Origin: Opitutia bacterium
GTDB taxonomy: Bacteria; Verrucomicrobiota; Verrucomicrobiia; Opitutales; Seribacteraceae
Reading direction: 5' to 3'
Assembly (NCBI GenBank): GCA_002716045.1
Contig: PAZC01000042.1
Span: 1 to 52,159, forward strand
DNA: 52,159 bases
Shown here: piece after piece, positions 1 through 7,333 of the stretch
Numbering within the stretch: the stretch's first letter is position 1
Layout: each line of letters opens with the position of its first letter
Program-made: the position numbers and the translations under genes
The notes under the pieces: model-generated
Told to the model about the DNA's origin: nothing
Database searches by the model: none
The model's input: only the letters and a program-made list of their open reading frames with translations

Positions 1-44
1 CTGAGTGAGACTTCAGATAACTGAGAAGGCAATAGATTGTTCAT
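1..44 (-). CDS. Possible 5' end of a truncated gene running off the window
   Basis: An ATG at 44-42 on the minus strand opens a frame that stays open to the window edge and begins MNNLLPSQLSEVSL. It lies about 150 bases downstream of the VTC-domain gene in the same direction. In many bacteria a VTC-domain gene is followed by a DUF4956 membrane protein, so that is one guess. Fourteen residues are too few to identify a family, and no ribosome binding site is visible. Confidence 0.25.
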   Translation of the reverse strand, partial: MNNLLPSQLSEVSL

Positions 45-200
45 GATTGCTTGGTTGTTGTGGGGTCTTGTTCAGGCCCTTTTTACGAAAGATAGAAGAA
101 ATTTCTAAATGCACGGAACACGGTCATCGCCATGCCCACAGATACTTAGCCAAGTTGATCAAACATCCTGAGAAAATCGATGCTCCTGCCACGGCTATGT

Positions 201-929
201 CTATTGCCAATGAGTTAGATGTCCAATTAGAGCTTCACAATACTTGGAAAAGCGCTGAGGAACGAAAGGCAAGGTTTTGGCCAAGTCTCGTAAGATGCTT
301 AAATTTTCTTCTGCCAACTTGATTTCCAAAACTAGCTTTTCTGGGTGTAGCCGAACGCAGTGGAAATTAGGGCGAGAAACTAGAGCTTGGTCACGAAAGG
401 CAAGATCTTCATCGAGCGTAACGCGGATTCGCCCATCGTAGCTTTCATAGTATTTTCGGGTATAGGAAACCAAAGTGGTTGGTCGATGGTGGGTGACGGG
501 CAAAAGGTTTCTGATTGTGGAAATGGCACAATCACCATCCTCGTTTCGGAAGGCAGTTGCCCAATCACTCGCATTCGGGTTAATGGAAAGCTTTGTTGAC
601 CGTAATATTTTCCAGGAAAGATGCCCTTGTTTGCATTTTAGTTCCAAAGTTGGCTGGTTGGCGTCTTCAATCTCTCCATACCAACGCAGTCTCGCTTTTT
701 GACGAATGCTCGAACCTGAAAGAGAGTGGTCGATTGCTCTGAAATCATGCGAGTCGAAGTACACGCTATTCACTTGCCGAGGCGGATAGGTTGAACGGAA
801 ACCGATGGGGGAGGTGAGTAGAGCAGCTTCAATGGACACTAAGTCCCGTACTCTTAGCAAATCCTTTAGTTCTACCCGTTTAGGTGTTTCTTTTTTTGGG
901 AGAATTTCTCTAAATTGATCCTGCGGCAT
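201..929 (-). CDS. VTC-domain protein (polyphosphate-polymerase-like fold)
   Basis: This 242-residue protein matches the VTC domain, the tunnel-shaped CYTH-like fold of the yeast vacuolar polyphosphate polymerase. Basic and acidic tunnel motifs alternate as expected: QKARLRWYG at 77-85, ELKCK at 96-100, RVTLDED at 169-175, VLEIKL at 200-205 and the typical RFSKYC near 226-231. Bacterial members are small and soluble, and their exact product is mostly untested. It is the last complete minus-strand gene of the polysaccharide block, 98 bases after the phosphodiesterase gene, and starts at an ATG. A role in polyphosphate or in a charged cell-surface polymer is inference. Family assignment is fairly firm, function is not. 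Confidence 0.75.
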   Translation of the reverse strand: MPQDQFREILPKKETPKRVELKDLLRVRDLVSIEAALLTSPIGFRSTYPPRQVNSVYFDSHDFRAIDHSLSGSSIRQKARLRWYGEIEDANQPTLELKCKQGHLSWKILRSTKLSINPNASDWATAFRNEDGDCAISTIRNLLPVTHHRPTTLVSYTRKYYESYDGRIRVTLDEDLAFRDQALVSRPNFHCVRLHPEKLVLEIKLAEENLSILRDLAKTLPFVPQRFSKYCEALIGHLTHWQ

Positions 930-1027
930 ACTTTAAATAGTTTCTGAAACCTCGGATTCTAGAAAAAAGAATACTTTTAAATTATTGCTTGGGTTGGCTT
1001 CTAATTTAGGGATAGGGAGAAGTGAGA

Positions 1028-1636
1028 TCACGAAATCAAGGTACTCCATGCGTCTAAGTTGCCTCGCTTTGCGACCACTGCATCGGGTTGAAATCCCACT
1101 TCTTTCATTCGCTTGCGGTAAATGCGTATGTCTTCCGGGCGATCCCATAGGTCTGGGCTAACCAAGCAGTTGCGGAAGGATGCAAGCACTTCAGTCGAGG
1201 TTTCGTCCAAGGGCAATTGGGTGTTTACGTCAATCCAGGTCCAATCCACGAGTCCTTTGAGATGCTTCACTGTATCGAGGCCTTCTGCCTCGGAATAACG
1301 CACCGCCATGGCCTGCTCGCCGCGTTGACTGGCCTTGTATAAATAGGGAAATTCGACGTCTAGCAGGAAGTAATCATCAATCCCATGTTCTCGAACAACC
1401 TTGAGAACTTTGTCTTCGATGCCGGTTTCCTTGATGTTCAGAACCAATAGACCGTGGTCGTATTCGGCCAAGTAATCCTCAAGTGACTCCCCTTCTTGAA
1501 AAGGATCGTGATGCAATACCAATCTGTTTTGCCAAGCCCGTATATCGATTTCGGCTCCGTAATGCTTTGGCAGCTTGCGTAGTTCCGCAATTGTATTTAC
1601 GCGATGAGCGATTAGGGAGGTTTTCGAGGGTTTCAC
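1028..1636 (-). CDS. Glycerophosphodiester phosphodiesterase-like TIM-barrel protein
   Basis: The N-terminus carries the GDPD/PI-PLC barrel signature: AHR with His11 and Arg12, then EIDIR with Glu29 and Asp31, and LHHDP with His42 and His43. These correspond to the catalytic histidines and metal ligands of the family. At 202 residues it is shorter than typical GlpQ/UgpQ enzymes (about 240-330), so the barrel may be compact. No signal peptide is visible, so it is probably cytoplasmic. The first in-frame start after an upstream stop is the GTG at 1636. It follows the SxtK-like gene by 43 bases and may act on a glycerophosphate-type substituent or another phosphodiester. That role is inferred from context only. 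Confidence 0.7.
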   Translation of the reverse strand: MKPSKTSLIAHRVNTIAELRKLPKHYGAEIDIRAWQNRLVLHHDPFQEGESLEDYLAEYDHGLLVLNIKETGIEDKVLKVVREHGIDDYFLLDVEFPYLYKASQRGEQAMAVRYSEAEGLDTVKHLKGLVDWTWIDVNTQLPLDETSTEVLASFRNCLVSPDLWDRPEDIRIYRKRMKEVGFQPDAVVAKRGNLDAWSTLIS

Positions 1637-1679
1637 TCTTGATGTATGGCAAGATGCGGCTCGCTAGTTGAGTGGTGCT

Positions 1680-1862
1680 TCAAAACAGCGTATAAATGAA
1701 TGGAGCCGAAGAGCTGCTACCAATGATCACGAGGATGCCGAAAAGCAATAGTGTTAGGATGATTGGGATCATCCAAAACTTCTTGTTTTCCATAAGCATC
1801 GCCCAGAGTTCTCCTAGTAGACCGCGATTGGAATCGTTTTCGATTTCGTCGAACTTCTTCAT
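1680..1862 (-). CDS. SxtK-like / DUF5989 small membrane protein
   Basis: This 60-residue protein has a charged N-terminal half (MKKFDEIENDSNRG) and one hydrophobic segment at about residues 31-49, so it should be a single-pass membrane protein. Its size and its place directly behind a carbamoyltransferase and an SxtJ-like gene match SxtK of saxitoxin clusters and the DUF5989 family. The ATG at 1862 lies two bases after the stop of the SxtJ-like gene, which points to tight coupling. A longer frame upstream in the same phase only shadows the SxtJ-like gene. The molecular function of this family is not known; a membrane partner for the carbamoyltransferase is the likely inference. Confidence 0.72.
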   Translation of the reverse strand: MKKFDEIENDSNRGLLGELWAMLMENKKFWMIPIILTLLLFGILVIIGSSSSAPFIYTLF

Positions 1863-1864
1863 GG

Positions 1865-2305
1865 TTAGAACTGATTGTAGTAGGATTCGGGACCCTTTGC
1901 TTTCGGGCTGTCCTCGAAATAGGAATCTCTTTCCGGTTCGATTCCACGAGCCATCGGGTCGCGCCTCAGCAACTTCATTAGCAAGGCAACCGGAGAAATT
2001 ATTATATAGAACATAGTGATGAACAAAGTGTTGGTGATCACAGTGTCGATTGTTGCGATCAGGAAAAACCAGATTCGGTAGAAAGGCAGGGCGAGCTGGC
2101 AAGATACGAATGTAGATAAAGCGATGCTCCAGCCGATGCTTATGATCCAAATCGGCACGGCAATTATCCATTCTCCATTGAACCACTTCACCAAGCAGAA
2201 CCATGCGATTGCCGTTAAAGGGGTGCCTATCAGCAATACCTTCCCGAATTCCCGAATCCCTTCTTTGTCGGGGCTCCAGTCAATTTCTCGGAATTTGTCG
2301 AACAT
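1865..2305 (-). CDS. SxtJ-like membrane protein
   Basis: The protein has 146 residues with two or more hydrophobic stretches (about residues 22-40, 45-65 and 78-112) and an acidic, polar C-terminal tail. It fits the SxtJ family, which usually sits between an O-carbamoyltransferase and a tiny SxtK/DUF5989 protein, exactly the arrangement here. It starts at an ATG 12 bases after the carbamoyltransferase stop, and its own stop is two bases before the next start. The family has no established activity. It may anchor or regulate the carbamoyltransferase at the membrane, which is inference from the conserved linkage. Confidence 0.75.
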   Translation of the reverse strand: MFDKFREIDWSPDKEGIREFGKVLLIGTPLTAIAWFCLVKWFNGEWIIAVPIWIISIGWSIALSTFVSCQLALPFYRIWFFLIATIDTVITNTLFITMFYIIISPVALLMKLLRRDPMARGIEPERDSYFEDSPKAKGPESYYNQF

Positions 2306-2317
2306 CTCTATTGTTCT

Positions 2318-4159
2318 TTAGTCGAGCGCGAATTCGTTCAGGTAGCTTTCTCGGTCTGCGGTCAAGTGTTTGGGCTGTTGAGCCTTGTGTAGCAGACAGT
2401 CTTCCAGAACAAGCACATCCATGTCAGTCGCCAGAAAGCAACGAAGAGCATCTTCCGGTGAGCAAACGATAGGTTCCCCTCTCACGTTAAAGCTAGTGTT
2501 TATAATTACGCTACAACCAGTTTGTTTTTTGAATTCCCGAATTAATCGATAATAGCGTCCGTGTCTTTCTTCGTTCACCGTTTGAACGCGAGCTGACATG
2601 TCGACGTGAGTAACTGCTGTGATATCCGATCTCTCGACGTTGACTCGTTTAATTAAATCGGAATCCAGCATGGCTGCCGAATCCTCCTCACTCAAGTTTC
2701 TTTGAATTCCCTTTTGCACATTGGCTACAAGCAACATGTAAGGCGAATCACCGTCCAACTCGAAGTAATGATTAACATCCTCTCTCAATACTGAAGGAGC
2801 GAAGGGACGAAGGGACTCTCGGTATTTAATCCTAAGGTTCATTTGAGACTGCATCGCAGCGCTTCTAGCATCTCCGATGATGCTTCTCGCCCCAAGTGCC
2901 CTGGGTCCAAATTCCATTCTGTCTTGAAACCAACCTATGACTTTTCCTGAGGCAATTTCCGAAGAGACTTTTTGTAGTAGAGATTCTTCGCTCTTAAACC
3001 GGTGAAAGACCGCCTGATGCTTGTCGAGAATTGCTTCAATGTCTGGATTTGAGAAAACTGGTCCCAAGCGGCCCCCTTTCATGTCATCATCAATTGAAGG
3101 TCGACGAGGGTTTTTCAGCAATTGATAATGTAGCAGCAAGGCGGAACCTAAAGCCCCTCCAGCATCGCCGGATGCAGGTTGTATCCAGATCTCATCAAAG
3201 ATTTTCTCGCGCATCAGCTTGCCATTGGCCACGCAATTCAGAGCTACACCACCTGCTAAGCATAGGTTTTTCTCCCCGGTCAGTTCCTTGGCGGTTCTGG
3301 CCATTCTGAATACAATTTCCTCGGTAACCTTTTGGATGGATGCCGCCATGTTCATTTCATGTTCCGTTATCTGAGACTCGGGTAATCGACGAGATCCGTC
3401 AAACAAACGGGCGAAACGATCGTTGGTCATCGTCAATCCTTGGCAGTAGTTGAAATACTCCATTCGCAACCGAAAAGATCCATCCTTTTTGAGATCGAGC
3501 AGACGATCCATTATCAAGTCACGGTAAACTGGCTTTCCATAAGGTGCCAATCCCATCAACTTGTACTCCCCTGAGTTTACGCGAAAGCCGCAATAGTAAG
3601 TGAATGCACTGTATAATAGTCCCAATGAGTGAGGGAAATTGAGGCTCTTGAGAACTTGCGTTTGATTGCCCTTTCCTTTGCTGATCGTGGCACATTCCCA
3701 TTCACCGACGCCGTCCAGTGTCAAAATAGCTGCACTTTCGAAGGGGCTTGGGAAAAATGCACTTGCGGCGTGAGATTCGTGATGACGGGGAAAGACGAAG
3801 GCTTTGCCTGATTTGCCGCCCAACTTTTTCTTGATTTCCCGAGGCAGGTGCAATTTGTGCTTTAACCATTGTGGCATTGCCGCCAGAAATGAACGAACGC
3901 CAGAAGGGGCGAAGGAAAGATATGTTTCGAGTAGCCGATCGAATTTCAGCAGAGGTTTTTCGTAAAAAGTGGTATAATCTAACTGTTCTGAAGTGATGCC
4001 AGCCTCTTTCAGACAGTACTCAATCGCATTTGTTGGGAATCCCGCGTCATGCTTTTTCCGGGTAAAGCGTTCCTCTTGCGCTGCAGCGCAAATCTTGCCA
4101 TCGACCAACAAAGCCGCGGCGCTATCGTGATAGAAAGCCGATATTCCCAGTATTCTCAC
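2318..4159 (-). CDS. O-carbamoyltransferase (NodU/CmcH/TobZ/SxtI family)
   Basis: Enzymes of this family move a carbamoyl group from carbamoyl phosphate, through carbamoyl-adenylate, to a hydroxyl of a sugar or small molecule. The 613 residues show both expected parts. The N-terminal Kae1-like ATPase fold has GISAFYHDSAAAL at 5-17 and the metal-binding HHESH at 126-130. The C-terminal YrdC-like part ends with the family block around SVIINTSFNVRGEP. The start is a GTG at 4159; no ATG fits better. A gap of 155 bases separates it from the glycosyltransferase gene, so a second promoter is possible. In this setting it probably carbamoylates a residue of the polysaccharide; the acceptor is unknown. 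Confidence 0.92.
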   Translation of the reverse strand: MRILGISAFYHDSAAALLVDGKICAAAQEERFTRKKHDAGFPTNAIEYCLKEAGITSEQLDYTTFYEKPLLKFDRLLETYLSFAPSGVRSFLAAMPQWLKHKLHLPREIKKKLGGKSGKAFVFPRHHESHAASAFFPSPFESAAILTLDGVGEWECATISKGKGNQTQVLKSLNFPHSLGLLYSAFTYYCGFRVNSGEYKLMGLAPYGKPVYRDLIMDRLLDLKKDGSFRLRMEYFNYCQGLTMTNDRFARLFDGSRRLPESQITEHEMNMAASIQKVTEEIVFRMARTAKELTGEKNLCLAGGVALNCVANGKLMREKIFDEIWIQPASGDAGGALGSALLLHYQLLKNPRRPSIDDDMKGGRLGPVFSNPDIEAILDKHQAVFHRFKSEESLLQKVSSEIASGKVIGWFQDRMEFGPRALGARSIIGDARSAAMQSQMNLRIKYRESLRPFAPSVLREDVNHYFELDGDSPYMLLVANVQKGIQRNLSEEDSAAMLDSDLIKRVNVERSDITAVTHVDMSARVQTVNEERHGRYYRLIREFKKQTGCSVIINTSFNVRGEPIVCSPEDALRCFLATDMDVLVLEDCLLHKAQQPKHLTADRESYLNEFALD

Positions 4160-4314
4160 ACTTTGTATCAGTGGTTTGTTCGGATATGCCTAGTTCGCAC
4201 AACATGGAGGAAAAAGAAGATCAGCCACGAACTGGTGCCCTGATGCAGGTATGCCTAGGGTTAGTATAGAAGTCACAACTAAGGTAATCTTTGATAGTAT
4301 CTTCTTCACTCCTT

Positions 4315-5043
4315 TCATCGCCTCTCTTGGTAGATTTTATTTGCGAGCGAAAACTTTATTATCCCCATTATGAACCCCAGAATTGTCCTGTACTTTCGCA
4401 CTATTGTTCCTGCAGATTTCGATATTCCATGCTGTCTGCTCTCGAACTTAACTTCCATCGATTGGATGGAGAAACCTTGTTTCGATGCGATATACAAAAC
4501 ATAGGGGTCGAATGCGAAATTATCGACTTGGTGTCTCATTTTTCCCAAGAGTGAACGATGAAAGACCTTTGGTTGACCGTTGATATCTTCGACCTGTAGA
4601 CCAGTTATAAGTCTTGTCAGGGCACTCAATCCTCGGGTTGTCAGCAATTCCTTGCCTCTTCCCGGGCGCCTGCCCTTTACAATTGTTTTTCCAGGGTCAA
4701 TTTGGCCTGATCGATAAAGTTCGAATGCGCGGAAAACATCTTCGGGTGGGGTTTGTTTGTCGGCGTGAGTGAAGGCTAGGATATTTCCGGAGGCAACATC
4801 GAGGCCGGAACGGATTCCGTGACCGTATCCGCGGTTTTTTATTATTTTGTGTGGTTTGATGAAGTGATTTCTCTTGTCGCCCGCGATGGATTCAAGGACA
4901 GATGCGGTGTCATCCGTGGAGCCATTGTCGACAATTATTAGCTCGAAATCCCATTTATCTTCAAAGGTTCGAAAACGGTCTACTAACTCGGGTAGGTTTC
5001 TGGCTTCATTTAAGCAAGGTAATACTACGCTGTATTTCTTCAC
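4315..5043 (-). CDS. Family 2 glycosyltransferase (dolichol-phosphate-mannose-synthase-like)
   Basis: A GT-A fold glycosyltransferase of 242 residues. It begins with KKYSVVLPCLNE and continues with the nucleotide-binding VDNGSTDDT and a THADKQTPPED segment carrying the metal-binding acidic residue. It has no multi-pass membrane tail, only a hydrophobic stretch near the C-terminus (ILGFIMGIIKF). The start is taken as the GTG at 5043 because it overlaps the stop of the preceding nucleotidyltransferase by 4 bp (GTGA), a pattern repeated across this operon. A longer frame to 5109 would overlap that gene by 70 bases. It is the only obvious family 2 glycosyltransferase in the minus-strand block. 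Donor and acceptor cannot be read from the sequence. Confidence 0.85.
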   Translation of the reverse strand: MKKYSVVLPCLNEARNLPELVDRFRTFEDKWDFELIIVDNGSTDDTASVLESIAGDKRNHFIKPHKIIKNRGYGHGIRSGLDVASGNILAFTHADKQTPPEDVFRAFELYRSGQIDPGKTIVKGRRPGRGKELLTTRGLSALTRLITGLQVEDINGQPKVFHRSLLGKMRHQVDNFAFDPYVLYIASKQGFSIQSMEVKFESRQHGISKSAGTIVRKYRTILGFIMGIIKFSLANKIYQERR

Positions 5044-5837
5044 GGATGTTTTTCCACTGGAGATCCTTGGTATGGATGCTCTTTTTCTGCAAAAAAATAC
5101 TCTTCCCAAGCGTGGAATACATTAAGTTCAAAGGGAGTACCAAAGCATATGAACTTATCCACTGGCAGTATTCGGACATCGGCCCCTCTTTTGATGAGTT
5201 GGTTTAGACTCGTGCCGACATAGAATTCACCATTCACGCGGACATCCTTTTCCATCATGCCCTTGGCGCTGCTGCAGAATTCTTTCGCTCGTCGATAATA
5301 AAAGCTGCCAACCACCGCATGATCGTTTTCCGGAGTGTCGCTAATAGTCTTTTTTTCGACGACTTCTATTACTCGGTTACCTTCAATACGACAGTATGCA
5401 AAACCTTCGGGATTCTTGTTTTCCATAGGATTAAGATGGAAAGTGAAGACAATTGCATCGACGCTCTGATCAGCCCGCAGGGCTTCGAAGACATCTCGAG
5501 GGTATACAATTTGATAATCTATGCTGGAAATGAGTAATTCGCCCTCGTGAAGCATTTCTTTTTCCGCGAGCAGGCAGGTACAGGCTTGTCCTTGCGTATC
5601 TTGCCGCACTGGAATGATCTTGGCGTTGCCGTAGTGGCGTCGAATTTCTCTTTCGAAAGGATATTGATGGAGAAAGCTTTCTCGACAGAGGAAAACATAT
5701 TTTTCGGCATCAGGAAAAGAGCGCAAAGCAGCGAGGAACATGGGCATTCCGAGAATGGGTATAAAAGGTTTGGGGAGACGGTATCCTTCCTGCATGAAGC
5801 GACTACCCTGTCCGGCCATTGGCACAATGCTAACCAT
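5040..5837 (-). CDS. Sugar-phosphate nucleotidyltransferase, copy 2
   Basis: An NTP-transferase fold protein whose start region VSIVPMAGQGSRFMQEGY contains the glycine-rich nucleotide loop, followed by the KPFIPILGMPM segment with the conserved lysine. It is clearly paralogous to the adjacent upstream gene: both have a PMAG..(S)RF start, LPKPF/IPKPF and a late FICWGTP or FICFGTP motif. I chose the ATG at 5837, which overlaps the preceding stop by 8 bases and begins right at the fold; an alternative ATG at 5885 adds 16 residues of no clear value. It should activate a sugar or polyol phosphate with an NTP. Base and sugar are unknown. Confidence 0.8.
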   Translation of the reverse strand: MVSIVPMAGQGSRFMQEGYRLPKPFIPILGMPMFLAALRSFPDAEKYVFLCRESFLHQYPFEREIRRHYGNAKIIPVRQDTQGQACTCLLAEKEMLHEGELLISSIDYQIVYPRDVFEALRADQSVDAIVFTFHLNPMENKNPEGFAYCRIEGNRVIEVVEKKTISDTPENDHAVVGSFYYRRAKEFCSSAKGMMEKDVRVNGEFYVGTSLNQLIKRGADVRILPVDKFICFGTPFELNVFHAWEEYFFAEKEHPYQGSPVEKHP

Positions 5838-6624
5838 TGGACATTTTGAGGCTTGAGCGAAAGAAGGATTGAGCATCGTTTGCAAAGTAGTTGGACCAAT
5901 GCAGGTATTGACGGTAGTCTTCAGGAGTGCCCCAGCATATGAATCGTTCGATGGGGAAGGTGGTTACGCGTAAACCGTCAGCAACCATTGGATTAAATAT
6001 TAGGCTGAGATAGTATTCGGAACCCACTGTTTCACCTCTATCGAGGACCCCTTGGGCGTATTTTTCGAATAATTTCCATGAAGCAACATAGTAGACGCCG
6101 CTGGAGGCAGGTTCCATCTCGCGTTTCTTGGTGAAAGGTTCTTTTTCGCGTAACTCCAGCATGTTGCCCGACTTGTCGCAACGGAGGTAAGCGTAATAGG
6201 TTGTGCCGAACGAAGCTGGTTGGAAGCCGTAAAAGACGGGGATACCACCGTCCGCGCCATGGACACTTTGCAAGGATCGCTTGTAATTCCAATGTTGGAA
6301 GAAATCACAATAGGAGAAAAGGAGAGGTTCATCAGGCTTGACATAAGGAGCAGCTGCCAGGCTGGACACTATCGGACCTTGGGAATGCGGAGTTATTGGA
6401 ACTATGGTGGAATGAGGAGCCGCGTTCTCAAGAATGGAGCGGTATTCATTGGATCGAGCATGTTCATCGCGCACAATGAAGATAAATTCGTCTTCGGGAT
6501 CGAACATACTGCACACCCAAGCGATCATGGGGCGGTCGTCAATCGGCAGAAAGGGTTTGGGGATATCGTATCCGGATTCCTTGAAACGCCGAGATTCTCC
6601 TGCCATGGGGATGATGATTTTCAT
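5830..6624 (-). CDS. Sugar-phosphate nucleotidyltransferase, copy 1
   Basis: This 264-residue NTP-transferase protein starts MKIIIPMAGESRRFKESGY, with the nucleotide loop and Arg, followed by IPKPFLPIDDRPMI carrying the conserved Lys. A central SYCDF segment supplies the metal-binding Asp. Near the C-terminus FICWGTPEDY matches the paralogue that follows. It begins at an ATG 13 bases after the epimerase-like gene and overlaps the next gene by 8 bases. The family makes NDP-sugars or CDP-polyols from sugar phosphates. Two adjacent paralogues imply two different activated precursors, or a heteromeric enzyme. Neither substrate can be read from the sequence. Confidence 0.8.
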   Translation of the reverse strand: MKIIIPMAGESRRFKESGYDIPKPFLPIDDRPMIAWVCSMFDPEDEFIFIVRDEHARSNEYRSILENAAPHSTIVPITPHSQGPIVSSLAAAPYVKPDEPLLFSYCDFFQHWNYKRSLQSVHGADGGIPVFYGFQPASFGTTYYAYLRCDKSGNMLELREKEPFTKKREMEPASSGVYYVASWKLFEKYAQGVLDRGETVGSEYYLSLIFNPMVADGLRVTTFPIERFICWGTPEDYRQYLHWSNYFANDAQSFFRSSLKMSNG

Positions 6625-6637
6625 CTCGGGGTGATGT

Positions 6638-7309
6638 TCAGTTGATTTTGCGAGAAGTAATGGCTCCCTTGATTGCTTCAGCGATTATCGAAGAATCCGC
6701 GATGGAATTCCTGGGGAGGGCGAGGAGTTCTACCCCTGCTTCGACGAGAGCGGGGACGTCATCGAGGGATATGTTTCCGTCTGCAGCTATTTCAAGGGAA
6801 CGATCGGATTCGTCCCTCCACACGCGCAGCCGTTCGATTTTGCGAAGAATCTGTGGGGTCAGGCGTTGATCTGGAAAACCTGGATTATTTGTCATTACAA
6901 GCATGTGATCGATTTCTTCGATGACATATTCGATTTGATCGAGGCTAGTGCTTGGGTTTAAGGCGAGGCCCGGATAGTGTCCGAGTTGGCGTAGCGCGAC
7001 CAAATCGCGATGGAGATTGCGGCAAGCTTCGTAATGGATGGTTACTCGGGTTGGGTTAGATGGCAGCCATTCATATATTCGGCGAGGTTCCTCGACCATA
7101 AGATGCAAGTCCAGTGGCAGGTTAGTTTGGGAGGTTATACTTTCGATTATTCCGAGCGGCATTCCGAATTCGGGAGAGAAATAGCTGTCGGCGACGTCAA
7201 AATGCAGAAAGTCGGCACCAGCGGTTTCGGCATCTTTTATACTTTTCGCGAGGTGCCCCCAATCCATTGAAATGAGCGTGGGAGAAAGTTTGATGCCGTG
7301 GCAAGCCAT
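6638..7309 (-). CDS. Ribulose-phosphate 3-epimerase family protein, divergent
   Basis: A 223-residue TIM barrel of the ribulose-phosphate 3-epimerase family. The expected metal ligands and acid/base residues are present: Ser9 in KLSPTLIS, His36 and Asp38 in LHFDVAD, His69 in DLHLMV and Asp177 in IAADGNIS. Several invariant positions differ from housekeeping Rpe: HxDVMDG has become HFDVADS, and the phosphate-side MSVNPGFGGQ has become MTNNPGFPDQ. With its place beside two nucleotidyltransferases, this suggests a specialised sugar-phosphate epimerase supplying a polysaccharide precursor rather than the pentose phosphate pathway. It lies 24 bases after the membrane protein gene and starts with ATG. 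Family assignment is firm; substrate is inference. Confidence 0.85.
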   Translation of the reverse strand: MACHGIKLSPTLISMDWGHLAKSIKDAETAGADFLHFDVADSYFSPEFGMPLGIIESITSQTNLPLDLHLMVEEPRRIYEWLPSNPTRVTIHYEACRNLHRDLVALRQLGHYPGLALNPSTSLDQIEYVIEEIDHMLVMTNNPGFPDQRLTPQILRKIERLRVWRDESDRSLEIAADGNISLDDVPALVEAGVELLALPRNSIADSSIIAEAIKGAITSRKIN

Positions 7310-7333
7310 GCGCTTGTGAATAGCAGTTCGGCC

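Noticed and set aside
47-322. Plus-strand open frame of 91 codons
   Set aside because: It overlaps the end of the VTC-domain gene on the other strand, has no recognisable family and has an odd composition.
1863-2204. Longer frame upstream of the SxtK-like gene
   Set aside because: It only shadows the SxtJ-like gene; the ATG at 1862 gives the normal small protein.
4185-4258. Direct repeat TATGCCTAG (4185-4193 and 4250-4258) before the carbamoyltransferase
   Set aside because: Nine bases in two copies may be chance, and no promoter boxes fit next to them.
5044-5109. Longer start for the family 2 glycosyltransferase
   Set aside because: It would overlap the nucleotidyltransferase by 70 bases, while GTG 5043 gives the 4-bp overlap and the correct domain start.
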